From contig DASPOB010000044.1 of the NCBI GenBank assembly GCA_035626235.1, positions 1-46,951 on the forward strand: a stretch of DNA of 46,951 nucleotides, read 5' to 3'. The number at the start of each line of letters is the position of its first letter. Positions within the stretch are counted from its first letter, which is position 1. This DNA comes from DATFYP01 sp035626235. Lineage in GTDB: Archaea; Thermoproteota; Nitrososphaeria; Nitrososphaerales; Gagatemarchaeaceae. This document shows positions 24,702 through 32,421 of the stretch, piece by piece. The notes under the pieces were generated by a model. It was not told the DNA's origin. It did not search any database and worked only from the letters and a program-made list of their open reading frames with translations. The position numbers and the translations under genes are program-made.

Positions 24702-25471
24702 ACATGTCAACGCAGGGCAGTGACGATGTCCAGGCATGGAAGATACGAACCATAGAAGAACAACTCGAGAGTTTGCCAGGGGGGCTTTCTCTCTTCGACC
24801 CACTCCTTCGGCACGAGGTCAGAGAGGCAATCGAAGCTGGGGGCGAGGCTTTCATCTCCCAGGACTCGCTTGGAACAGCTAACGGGCTGTTCATTTACGA
24901 CAGCTACGAGGCCACAGGAACAGTTTTCACAAGGTCAAGGGAGGTATTCGACCACTTCTACAAACTGAAGCCTTCAAGCTACATTTTCTCAGAGCTCGAA
25001 GTGCCGGGCCTCCCCAGAGAAGACTGGAACATATGGCAATTGGACGTCGACGAGGCTCCCCTCGTCCACAGGTTCAAGCACCAGGTGAGCATTGACAGTG
25101 ACCCCAAAGAAATAGAGCGCTTCATGGCCATGACTCAGCCCGAGACGAATCCGAGATGGATAGGCGTGGCCCTGCGGAACGGCGACAAGTGCTTCGTCGT
25201 CAAGATGGGGGACAAGATAGTGGGCATGGCATGGATGACTATCGTCGGCGGGGTAGCGAGGTCACACGGCCTCTACGTCGAGCCGCGGTTCAGAAGGATG
25301 GGAATCATGAAAGATAACCTACATGCCAGACTCATCTACCTCAAATCGAGACGCGTCCACACCCTCATCAACGAGATTGCCGAGACCAACGTGGCATCCT
25401 CCAGCCATGCTGCGAAGGCAGGAGAGAAGATCGTCGGCAAGATCTATCTCTACACCAGTCCTGATAAGTAA
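24698..25471 (+). CDS. GNAT family acetyltransferase, two-part
   Basis: 257 residues. The C-terminal half is a GNAT domain: strand CFVVKMGDKIVGMAWMTIVGGVARSHGLYVEP followed by the acetyl-CoA loop RFRRMGIMKDNLHARLIYL and ETNVASSSHAAKAGEKIVGK. The N-terminal 130 residues are a second alpha/beta domain, possibly a degenerate GNAT repeat (FISQDSLGTANGLFIYDSYEATGTVFTRSREVFDHFY). GTG 24698 overlaps the upstream stop as GTGA; ATG 24704 is an alternative. Tight coupling to the SelO-like gene and the helicase suggests a shared task, such as modifying a protein or RNA partner. Confidence 0.8.
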   Translation: MNMSTQGSDDVQAWKIRTIEEQLESLPGGLSLFDPLLRHEVREAIEAGGEAFISQDSLGTANGLFIYDSYEATGTVFTRSREVFDHFYKLKPSSYIFSELEVPGLPREDWNIWQLDVDEAPLVHRFKHQVSIDSDPKEIERFMAMTQPETNPRWIGVALRNGDKCFVVKMGDKIVGMAWMTIVGGVARSHGLYVEPRFRRMGIMKDNLHARLIYLKSRRVHTLINEIAETNVASSSHAAKAGEKIVGKIYLYTSPDK

Positions 25472-25496
25472 GGCCTCGCGTAGCAGCAGACTGCCC

Positions 25497-27332
25497 ATGG
25501 AGAACAGTGATTTCAGTTTAGACGGCCCTGTTGCCGTGGCTTCTCCCCTGCCGGGGCATGGAAGTAAAGCAGGGCCGAACCTTCCGATCTTCTCAGTCCT
25601 CGGTTCAATCGACTTCTCAGAAAACTTCCTCATCATCGGTGACGTGGGGACCGGGAAGAGTACGGTCACCCCGATTCACGAGTTCAAACTGCTTGGGGGG
25701 CTAAGGGAGGTCATCATCCGAGAACCCTCCAGGGCTACGTGCAACGCCCTGTTCTACTCCCTCCGTGCCATCTATCCCGACCTTAGAGAAGAGCTTGCCA
25801 TCATCACCAAGGACACGAAGGTCAACATAGGCGGTCGAATCAAGATTGTGACCGACGGGGTCCTCCTGAGGATGCTTGCCGAGAATTCCGTGACCGACTC
25901 TTCCGTCTACTTCGACGAAAGCCACCAGATGTCTTCGCAGCTCGAGCTCTGCATGTCCCTCGCCAAGAAAGACAAGGCTGCTTCGGGAAACCTCTTCCGG
26001 GTCATGAGTGCCACCATCGACCCGACCGAATTCCTGTCCTTCTTGGGGATTACGAAGGTCTACTCCATCAGCGGAAGAAGGTTCCCGGTGACGGTCGAAA
26101 TCGAAATGGTGAGGGACTTCGACGAGATGCTCCACTTCCTCTCCGCCTTCCTGCATTCGCAATCCAGGCAACAGTCGTGGCTCGTATTCCTCCCGACCAG
26201 GCGCATGGTAGAGAAGTATGCCTCCGGCAACAGTGGAGTATACATCCATGGCGGGCTGGAAGGGTCAGAGGTCAACAAGATTCAGCTCAGGGCCGAATCG
26301 GACAGCAGCCTAAGGATTTTCGCGACGAACGTGATAGCCTCGTCGGTCAACATCTACGTCGACAGCGTGCTGATTTTCAACGACGCCATAGACAGCAAGG
26401 ACAAGCTCGGACAGAAGACGCTCCAGTACAAGAAGCTAGACAACAACTCGCTGCTTCAGATGATCGGTAGAGTCGGGCGCTTCAAACCTGGCCGGGCGGT
26501 GGTCTTGACCGACGTTCCCGTCCCAGAAAGAATCAAGCCCGTCGCTGTCCGCAAGGCGTTGGAGACGGAGACCCCCTTCGACCTCGTGCTCCTCATGGCG
26601 AAATACGGCCTGAAGCTATCGGACCTGGAGTTCATGTCGAGGGTTAACCATCGCGAAGTGGCGTTCGCCGAGGACTGGCTGGCCGAGATAGGGGCCATCC
26701 GGGGGCACAGCCATCGAATAACATGGAAGGGACTCCTCATGAGCGAGATCCCCTTCGAGCCCGACTTCGCTCACATGATCTCCAGTGCCCTGACCTCCGG
26801 AGAGTATGCGATGGCCAGATTCTTGTTGGCCTGTGGCTCCTTCGGTGACTCGCTCAACCACGCCTACAAGTCCGAAATGGAGGCTCAAGCCAGGAAATTC
26901 CTCTACGCCTTTGACAGGTCTAACGAACTAAACATCAAGGCACACCTGCTCGCCAGGTATTCGGAAGACAACGACGGCGCTTTCGCATCAAGGATGGCCT
27001 CAAACGGCATTTTTCCTCGTTTCGTCGAGGAAGCTTGGAAGAACTATGAGGCTGCTCGGGATGCCCTCAATGACCTTCTTGCTCCTTCGGGGAAGGAACT
27101 TATCCCGAGAGAAGTTGCGACCGACCCGAACCTCGGGCGGTTGAAGTCCTACCTCGAGGACTGCCTTTCGTTCGAAAGGTTCGAGCTGTACGAGAAACGC
27201 GACTACGACCTGAGAGATATAACTATCGAGGGGCAGTTTTTTGCGCGAAGCGTAACCATGAACTACAGGCGCATCTTGTTCGACGTGGTCTCGATGGAGA
27301 CGCGCAAGAGAAAGTCCCACCGTCGTCGGTGA
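25497..27332 (+). CDS. DExH-box helicase (DEAH/HrpA-HrpB/NPH-II type)
   Basis: 611-residue superfamily 2 helicase. Motif I GDVGTGKST (48-56), Ia REPSRATC, Ib VTDGVLLR, II DESH (140-143), III SAT (171-173), IV LVFLPTRR, V FATNVIASSVNI (about 275-286) and VI QMIGRVGRFKPG (321-332) occur in order. TDGxLLR and ATNVxxxSVNI are typical of DEAH/RHA RNA helicases such as HrpA/HrpB. The second RecA domain is followed by about 280 residues that do not show a clear HA2/OB fold, so it is shorter and distinct from HrpA. ATG 25497 chosen; the frame stays open upstream to 25323, but that part lies inside the GNAT gene. DEAH-type helicases of this kind are not common in archaea. Confidence 0.88.
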   Translation: MENSDFSLDGPVAVASPLPGHGSKAGPNLPIFSVLGSIDFSENFLIIGDVGTGKSTVTPIHEFKLLGGLREVIIREPSRATCNALFYSLRAIYPDLREELAIITKDTKVNIGGRIKIVTDGVLLRMLAENSVTDSSVYFDESHQMSSQLELCMSLAKKDKAASGNLFRVMSATIDPTEFLSFLGITKVYSISGRRFPVTVEIEMVRDFDEMLHFLSAFLHSQSRQQSWLVFLPTRRMVEKYASGNSGVYIHGGLEGSEVNKIQLRAESDSSLRIFATNVIASSVNIYVDSVLIFNDAIDSKDKLGQKTLQYKKLDNNSLLQMIGRVGRFKPGRAVVLTDVPVPERIKPVAVRKALETETPFDLVLLMAKYGLKLSDLEFMSRVNHREVAFAEDWLAEIGAIRGHSHRITWKGLLMSEIPFEPDFAHMISSALTSGEYAMARFLLACGSFGDSLNHAYKSEMEAQARKFLYAFDRSNELNIKAHLLARYSEDNDGAFASRMASNGIFPRFVEEAWKNYEAARDALNDLLAPSGKELIPREVATDPNLGRLKSYLEDCLSFERFELYEKRDYDLRDITIEGQFFARSVTMNYRRILFDVVSMETRKRKSHRRR

Positions 27333-27455
27333 AGCATCCGGCCCTTAGGGCGCAATCCCTTCCAGTAACACAGCACGCCAGAACCGCTAAAGTTCGGGCC
27401 TCGCATTGGACAGCGATTGCTTCCTCCGTTTTTCGCGCTGGTCGAGGAACCATCG

Positions 27456-27872
27456 TTAGGGGCCTGCAGAACGTCTGTCCGCGCTCCTTCTCACGAACTT
27501 TAGCGCGGACCACACTTCGTCTACGGAGCAGATCTTTACGTCCACCAGTCCGTTCGCCAAGCCTATTCCCATGACCGCGTCCCTGTTCAGGCGGGGCCGA
27601 GACTTCGAGCCCTTTGGCCAAGTCACCCAGATTGTCCCATTCTGACTGAGGCTCTCCTTCAGAACTGGAAAGTCCTTTTCGAGGACTGCCCTGTCTGTTG
27701 CAAAATACTGAATGAAGTCTGATTCGCCCTTCAATCCTTGGTCCACGGTCACATCTTGCAACTTCCCAATGTTGGACAAGTAGTTGCTTGGTGCATTCAG
27801 GATGACGACCGTCTTCCCACTCTTGATTCCCAGCTTTTCAGAAAGCGGTTTTCCCGCGCTGGTGGTGGGCAA
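27456..27872 (-). CDS. DUF3052 family protein
   Basis: 138 residues. AGKPLSEKLGIKSGKTVVILNAPSNY (6-31), GTIWVTWPKGSKSR (about 83-96) and LANGLVDVKICSVDEVWSALKFVRR (about 105-129) match the DUF3052 pattern almost along its whole length. Function unknown; family members occur mainly in bacteria and look like a degenerate Rossmann fold. I chose TTG 27872 because the family motif starts right there and a TTAAATA box lies 24-30 bases before it; an open frame upstream to 28037 lacks family similarity. It is convergent with the helicase gene. Confidence 0.8.
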   Translation of the reverse strand: MPTTSAGKPLSEKLGIKSGKTVVILNAPSNYLSNIGKLQDVTVDQGLKGESDFIQYFATDRAVLEKDFPVLKESLSQNGTIWVTWPKGSKSRPRLNRDAVMGIGLANGLVDVKICSVDEVWSALKFVRRSADRRSAGP

Positions 27873-28158
27873 TGCGTTCCGTCTGCAGACTTTCGTATTT
27901 AACGAGTGGAGGTTCGGGCATCGAGCCTCACAGAACGAAGACACGCTCCGATCGACACTCGCACATTGCATGACGTTTTGGAATCGCTCACTCGTCCCAG
28001 ACGCAAGCACCCAGTTCGTCGGCGGCGCGACGAGCACCTTCCCTGATTCAGTCCGGCCACGAGCTCCAAAGGAGGCCGACTTGCGAGCTTATCCTCACAT
28101 TTGCACGGCTCCCCTTAAATCGCCTTTGAGGCGCCACACTTCAAAGCAAGAGAAGGCC
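27873..28158. other. Divergent intergenic region
   Basis: Holds a minus-strand TATA-like box TTAAATA (27896-27902) for the DUF3052 gene and a plus-strand CTTAAATC element (28114-28121) that could drive the small ORF and TFB-like gene. Nothing else supportable. Confidence 0.45.
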
Positions 28159-28164
28159 GTGACC

Positions 28165-28293
28165 ATGACTCGGGCAGAGTGCAGAGAGTATAGGGGCTGC
28201 CGAGCGCGATTATCGGACAGGTTCCTTCATGGCTCCTTGAACGCCGGGGCTGGTTCCGTGGTTAGACCTCTAGATTTGGATGGGAAGGCATGA
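28165..28293 (+). CDS. Possible 42-residue small protein, coupled to the TFB-like gene
   Basis: Short frame MTRAECREYRGCRARLSD.. ending in an ATGA overlap with the next gene's start. A TATA-like CTTAAATC lies about 45 bases upstream. It has only two cysteines (positions 6 and 12), so it is not the missing TFB zinc ribbon. It may be a translated upstream ORF or may not be expressed at all. Confidence 0.3.
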   Translation: MTRAECREYRGCRARLSDRFLHGSLNAGAGSVVRPLDLDGKA

Positions 28294-28883
28294 AGCCAGA
28301 AGATGGCGGCGGTCGCCGGGAGGCGAGGGTAGAGCTAGCGCGAAGAGAGGTGGAAAAACTGGCAGGCAACCTGTCCCTCCCCGAGTCGATCAAAACAGAC
28401 TCGGAAAAAATCTGCGACGACGTAATCGCCCGGAACGTGATCGGCCGCCGGTCCGTCCCCGTAATCGCTGCTTCGTCCCTCTACACCGCGTGCCGCGAGA
28501 GCCACACGCCCATCACTCTGAAGGACCTCGCGACCGCGACTGACTCGAATCCTCGCGAAATAGGTAGGTGCTACCGCTCGATCATAAGCAGGATGAACAT
28601 TGCACCTCCGAACCTTAACGGCGAGACCTATGCCCTCAGGGTCGCAGGAACGGTCAAGGCCTCGAACGAAGCGACCGAACTCTCCCTCCAGATAGTGAAC
28701 AGGTCGATAGAAAAGGGACTCGGGGGGCGGAACCCGATGACTCTCGCGGCCGCTGCAGTCTACCTGGCATGCCTTGTCACCGGAGAGGACTCCAGACAGT
28801 CGGACGTCGCCGATGCGGCCGGCGTCAGCGAAGTGAGCGTGAGGGAGTGCGTCAAGGCGATACGCCAGGCCGGCGCGGCCTAG
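28290..28883 (+). CDS. TFB-like protein (transcription factor B core) lacking the zinc ribbon
   Basis: 197 residues forming two cyclin-like repeats. Repeat 1 (about 15-105) includes VIGRRSVPVIAASSLYTACRESHTPITLKDLATATDSNPREIGRCYRSI, and repeat 2 (about 115-197) includes NPMTLAAAAVYLACLVTGEDSRQSDVADAAGVSEVSVREC, with the helix-turn-helix that reads BRE elements. Normal archaeal TFB has about 300 residues with an N-terminal CxxC..CxxC ribbon that recruits RNA polymerase and a B-reader linker; both are absent, and no ribbon is seen in the other frames upstream. It may bind TBP-DNA without recruiting polymerase, or need a partner. Confidence 0.88.
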   Translation: MKPEDGGGRREARVELARREVEKLAGNLSLPESIKTDSEKICDDVIARNVIGRRSVPVIAASSLYTACRESHTPITLKDLATATDSNPREIGRCYRSIISRMNIAPPNLNGETYALRVAGTVKASNEATELSLQIVNRSIEKGLGGRNPMTLAAAAVYLACLVTGEDSRQSDVADAAGVSEVSVRECVKAIRQAGAA

Positions 28884-28923
28884 TCAGGTACGATTGCCAC
28901 CGACACTGCCCGGAGAAGCGAAC

Positions 28924-28931
28924 GATTAAAT
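28924..28931 (+). promoter_or_regulatory. TATA-like box for the RHH-like gene
   Basis: GATTAAAT, 24-31 bases before the GTG start at 28955, consistent with a leaderless mRNA. Confidence 0.5.
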
Positions 28932-28954
28932 TGAGAAACCATTGATGCGAGTTC

Positions 28955-29533
28955 GTGGCCCGCACAAACCTCTCCATCGACAGGAAGGTCTTCGACGAGT
29001 TTTCAGCCCAGGCGCAGCGGAAGAACATGACCCTCTTCGCATTCGCGAACGAGTCCCTCTCCGCGATATCGAAGATTTCAGCCGAGGGGGGCGACCCCGC
29101 AGAGATGTACCGGATTTGGCGCGTCTTGACTATTCTAAGGCAGGTGGACGTCATAACCCTCCCATCCGAATTCGTAGAGGAGCTCATCGAGAGATTGTAC
29201 ACGACGGACAAAGAATCTACCCTGGCGAAGTTCCGGGAACTCGGCGCGTCCCTTGTGGGCCTCCTGAAGATGGCGACTGAAGACTTGGGGGGACTGTCTG
29301 ACCTTGCCCAGGACTTCGGGTTCATCATACCCATCAAGCGGTTCAGCATGACAACCACCAAGGACGGGACGGTGGAGGTAGGCGTGGTGGGGGCTGGGAA
29401 AGGTCTTGAAACGACGGTCTGCTCTTCAGAGTTCCTGAAGGCGATTCTGAACGGATACGGCTACGACGTCGTGAAGGAGGAGATTCACGCCGGCGCGATT
29501 AGGCTTTGGGCCGAAAAGAGGAACTGGGGGTAG
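28955..29533 (+). CDS. Ribbon-helix-helix-like N-terminal domain protein, unknown function
   Basis: 192 residues. ARTNLSIDRKVFDEFSAQAQRKNMTLFAFANESL (2-35) has the strand-helix-helix layout of RHH DNA-binding proteins. The remaining 150 residues are an uncharacterised mixed domain ending with VVGAGKGLETTVCSSEFLKAILNGYGYDVVKEEIHAGAIRLWAEK, reminiscent of conserved archaeal proteins of unknown function. Start GTG 28955, leaderless. It is 71 bases downstream of the TFB-like gene on the same strand but has its own promoter. Confidence 0.65.
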   Translation: MARTNLSIDRKVFDEFSAQAQRKNMTLFAFANESLSAISKISAEGGDPAEMYRIWRVLTILRQVDVITLPSEFVEELIERLYTTDKESTLAKFRELGASLVGLLKMATEDLGGLSDLAQDFGFIIPIKRFSMTTTKDGTVEVGVVGAGKGLETTVCSSEFLKAILNGYGYDVVKEEIHAGAIRLWAEKRNWG

Positions 29534-29611
29534 TCCGACTAGGCTCATGGAACGAACTTACCAGCGGCTTTCTTAATAGCCCTGGCTCGGTCGAGCGAGC
29601 GCGGGGCCAGA

Positions 29612-30448
29612 ATGATAGACATCCTCACGGCTCTCCTGGTGTCCGTCTTCGCCGGTTTCATCGGCTCCTTGGTAGGTCTAGGAGGGGCTGTCATCATAAC
29701 GCCCGTGCTGACATTCCTCGGACTCGACATCAGACTCGCGATAGCATCCAGCATGGTCGCAATCATAGCCACGTCCAGCGGATCGGCCTCGTCATACGTA
29801 AAAGGTGGGCTCTCGAACATCAGGGCCGCCTTCTACCTCGAGATCTTCACCGCCGTCGGCGCGGTGGTGGGCGCAGTGATCACCAGCCACATCACCACCG
29901 GTCAAGAAGTGTATCTGTACTTCTTCTTCGCCGCGTTCCTGACCACCTCCTTCTACGGAATCTTCGGGAGGAGGAACAGGGAGTTCTCGAGTGTGAAACA
30001 GGATGGCATGGCGCGCTGGCTGGGACTGGAGGGGAGCTACTTCGACAAGCCCACCGGGAAGACGATTGACTACAAGCTCACTCGGCCCGCGGCGGCCGGC
30101 CCCGGGATGTTCGTCGCTGGAATCGCTGCAGGGATGCTGGGCATCGGGGCAGGAGGCTTCAAAGTCTCAATCCATGAGCTCATCATGGGGATGCCGTCCA
30201 AGGTTTCCACGGCCACCAGCAACTTCATCATCGGGATGACGGCCCTGGCCGGAGCCTCTGTCTACTTCGATTCCGGGCTGCTGTACCTCAACCTCGCGGC
30301 CACCCTGGCCATCGGCACCACCATTGGATCCACTACCGGGGCAAGGGTCCTGCCCAGGTTGAGAAACAAGACTGTGAAAGCGCTCTTCCTGATCGTCCTC
30401 GCCGTGCTGATCGTCCAGATGGTGTACAAGGGGGTGTCGTTGCTCTGA
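29612..30448 (+). CDS. TauE/SafE family (COG0730) anion exporter
   Basis: 278-residue membrane protein with two homologous halves of about four helices. Each half begins with the family motif: GFIGSLVGLGGAVIITPVL (15-33) and GIAAGMLGIGAGGFKVSI (about 170-187). Members export sulfite, sulfonates or related anions. A cytoplasmic loop of about 40 residues (NREFSSVKQDGMARWLGLEGSYFDKPTGK) separates the halves. A CTTAATAG element lies about 35 bases upstream. The gene is coupled to a DUF1634 gene, a frequent partner of this transporter family in archaea. Confidence 0.9.
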   Translation: MIDILTALLVSVFAGFIGSLVGLGGAVIITPVLTFLGLDIRLAIASSMVAIIATSSGSASSYVKGGLSNIRAAFYLEIFTAVGAVVGAVITSHITTGQEVYLYFFFAAFLTTSFYGIFGRRNREFSSVKQDGMARWLGLEGSYFDKPTGKTIDYKLTRPAAAGPGMFVAGIAAGMLGIGAGGFKVSIHELIMGMPSKVSTATSNFIIGMTALAGASVYFDSGLLYLNLAATLAIGTTIGSTTGARVLPRLRNKTVKALFLIVLAVLIVQMVYKGVSLL

Positions 30449-30828
30449 GCGTCCGGTCCGCGGCGCTTCAGGTCGGAATCAGCTGGATACTCCGCATCGG
30501 CGTCATTCTCAGCGTCATCTTCGAAGCCTCCGGGCTCCTGTTGAACTACCTTGAGACTGGGAGTTCTTCGATGGGGTTCGCTGACCAGAGCGTGTGGAGG
30601 GTCAGGGGAGGGAACTTCTTCGACTTCGTCTACTCCACCGTCGCGTCGACTGCCGGCGGAGTCACCTCAGTTGAGTTGGTGAGCTTGGGCATCGCCACGC
30701 TCATGCTCACTCCCTATTTCCGCGTCATAGCGGCTGCAATCTATTATGGGGTCGAGAAGGATTGGAAGTACGTTGCAATCACTTCCTTCGTCTTCGCGGT
30801 TATCACGACTGCGCTCTTCGTCTTCTAG
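30445..30828 (+). CDS. DUF1634 family membrane protein
   Basis: Small membrane protein with three predicted helices. The DUF1634 pattern begins with a first helix ISWILRIGVILSVIFEASGLLL, which lies upstream of the first conventional start (TTG 30541). The frame is open from before 30445, where CTG overlaps the TauE stop as CTGA; no ATG, GTG or TTG occurs before 30541. I therefore propose a CTG start (128 residues) by analogy with ATGA coupling; the alternative is a 95-residue truncated form. It probably works with the adjacent TauE-like exporter. Confidence 0.7.
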   Translation: MSVRSAALQVGISWILRIGVILSVIFEASGLLLNYLETGSSSMGFADQSVWRVRGGNFFDFVYSTVASTAGGVTSVELVSLGIATLMLTPYFRVIAAAIYYGVEKDWKYVAITSFVFAVITTALFVF

Positions 30829-30863
30829 GCCGGTGGCGCTACCTTCCGGCCCCAGGATCTGTG

Positions 30864-31571
30864 GTGAACTTGGCCAAGCGAGCCGTCTTCTTCGACCTGG
30901 GAGGAACCCTACTCGTAATGCGCCGCGACAGAATCTTCCGTACAGTCCTTGCCCAAGAGGGGTACCCTCTAGGGATCGACCGGATTCACGCCGCGTACTC
31001 CGAGGCGGAATCCTCTTGGCTCAAGAGACACGGTCACAGGAATCTCGGCCCTGAGAGGTCGGTTGAGTCCTACAGACGGCTCGACGGATCCGCTTTCAGG
31101 GAGATCTACCCTGACGCGCCCCGAAGCGAAGTCTTTCGAGTGTCAAGGCTAATTCGCGAGAGGTGGCCTGAACTCGAAGGGAGGTTCCCTCCCAGACTAT
31201 ACCGCGACGTCGTACCGGCCCTCGACAGACTGAGGCGGCAGGGCTACCACCTTGGACTCGTGTCGAACGGCCCTCCCGAAACCGTCCTGACGATCAGAAA
31301 GCTGGGGCTCGACCACTACATGACGAACGTCGTCATCTCTGGCGATGTTGGCGTCTCCAAGCCTGACCCAGCGATATTCGAGGCCGCCATGAAAAACGCC
31401 GGTGTAGGCCCTTCTGACACCCTGCACGTCGGCGACGTCTACGAAGCCGACGTGGTGGGGGCGAAGAGGGCTGGGATAACCGGCGTTCTGATCGACAGGA
31501 ACGGCCCTTCCCGCAGCTACGATTGTCGGACCATCAGAACCCTGCAGGATATCTTCCCGCTCTTGGTCTAG
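30864..31571 (+). CDS. HAD-superfamily hydrolase
   Basis: 235-residue phosphatase-like protein. Motif I FFDLGGTLL has the nucleophile D11, with Gly replacing the second Asp of DxD, as in many REG-2-like HAD proteins, so acid/base chemistry may be altered. Motif II LVSNGP (about 138), motif III K in SKPDPAIFE (about 170), motif IV HVGDVYEADVVGAKRAG (about 190-206). A helical cap lies between residues 20 and 110. GTG 30864 chosen from GTG 30861, GTG 30864 and TTG 30870. It is convergent with and overlaps the LigB-like gene by 38 bases at the 3' end. Confidence 0.85.
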   Translation: MNLAKRAVFFDLGGTLLVMRRDRIFRTVLAQEGYPLGIDRIHAAYSEAESSWLKRHGHRNLGPERSVESYRRLDGSAFREIYPDAPRSEVFRVSRLIRERWPELEGRFPPRLYRDVVPALDRLRRQGYHLGLVSNGPPETVLTIRKLGLDHYMTNVVISGDVGVSKPDPAIFEAAMKNAGVGPSDTLHVGDVYEADVVGAKRAGITGVLIDRNGPSRSYDCRTIRTLQDIFPLLV

Positions 31572-32394
31572 TCGCGGCTCTCTCGTAGCCCGCGCAAAGC
31601 ATTCCGAAGTACGTGGGCACTTGGTACGAAACCAAGGCGCCCTTCATCGGGGCGACCTCCAGCGCTCCGGCGAGCATCGTCATCTGCCAAAGGCTGTCCG
31701 GCTTCGCCGCCTCGACCAGTGCCGGCTTGAGTCCCATGATTGACGAAAGCCTGCCGGCTTCAATCGCATCTACGACCTCCTTGTCGTATTCAGCCGCCCG
31801 CCTGCTGAACCCATAGGGGCCGTCCTTCTTGTGGGCATGAGCCTGGTCGGAGCTTGCAACGAAGGCGACGCGTTTGGCCCCGGCCTCAGCGACCCGGCCC
31901 ACCACCTTCCCGAAATCGAAGTTCTTCTCGAGCGGAATCCCCCTTGATGGAGTGACCACCAGTATCCGCCTCCTGGTCCCCCTCTTCAGGAAGAACCAGA
32001 GTGGAATCAGGGTCCCCCAGTCCATGGGAAGGTCCGACGCCGGCCCCTCCAAGGCACCATAGTTCGCTCCCACCACCGGGAGTCCCCGCTCCTCGGCCTC
32101 GTGCAGGACCGCCATGCCGAAGTCAAGGTCGCACTTAGCCTTGAGAGAGACGCTCTCGTTGCCCTCCTTCACTTCTCCGGAGCAGTTCTCCGAGAGCACG
32201 ACCCCGATGTGCCTGAAGAGCCTGAGGTTGTGGGGGCTCGACACCACCACCGTGTCGGGCTTCGAGCGCTCAAGTTGCGCGGCAAGGATCTTCATCCCTC
32301 TTCTCGAGGCGGCGAAGAGACGAACCCTCTCTCCCGCGAGTCGTGGGACCAGCTCGCCGCCGTGGGGTGCTATGCATGCGTATACCAGCGGCAT
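31534..32394 (-). CDS. LigB/MEMO-like class III extradiol dioxygenase family protein
   Basis: 286 residues. YACIAPHGGELVPRL (4-18), VVVSSPHNLRLFRHIGVVL (about 49-67) and VAFVASSDQAHAHKKDGPYGF (about 178-198) match the LigB family (PF02900), in which two His and a Glu bind iron; H11, H55 and H189/H191 are candidate ligands. Family members cleave catechol rings, but archaeal single-subunit relatives (including MEMO-like AmmeMemo proteins) often have unknown function. Same strand as the MBL gene 27 bases upstream, so likely co-transcribed. Confidence 0.75.
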   Translation of the reverse strand: MPLVYACIAPHGGELVPRLAGERVRLFAASRRGMKILAAQLERSKPDTVVVSSPHNLRLFRHIGVVLSENCSGEVKEGNESVSLKAKCDLDFGMAVLHEAEERGLPVVGANYGALEGPASDLPMDWGTLIPLWFFLKRGTRRRILVVTPSRGIPLEKNFDFGKVVGRVAEAGAKRVAFVASSDQAHAHKKDGPYGFSRRAAEYDKEVVDAIEAGRLSSIMGLKPALVEAAKPDSLWQMTMLAGALEVAPMKGALVSYQVPTYFGMLCAGYERAATRPRAGRYPAGF

Positions 32395-32421
32395 GACGCC
32401 CGAAGGTCAGCCCCTGGGTAT

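Noticed and set aside
25323..25496. Upstream extension of the helicase frame
   Set aside because: Ser/Arg/Thr-rich and inside the GNAT gene in another frame; the helicase N-terminus is natural from ATG 25497.
28141..28290. Hidden or frameshifted TFB zinc ribbon upstream of the TFB-like gene
   Set aside because: I read the three forward frames and found no CxxC pair pattern, so a simple frameshift does not explain the missing ribbon.
27784..28293. Long plus-strand frame across the DUF3052 gene and into the TFB-like gene
   Set aside because: Its first part is antisense to DUF3052 and its promoter. Only the final 42 residues have any independent support, and those are listed separately with low confidence.
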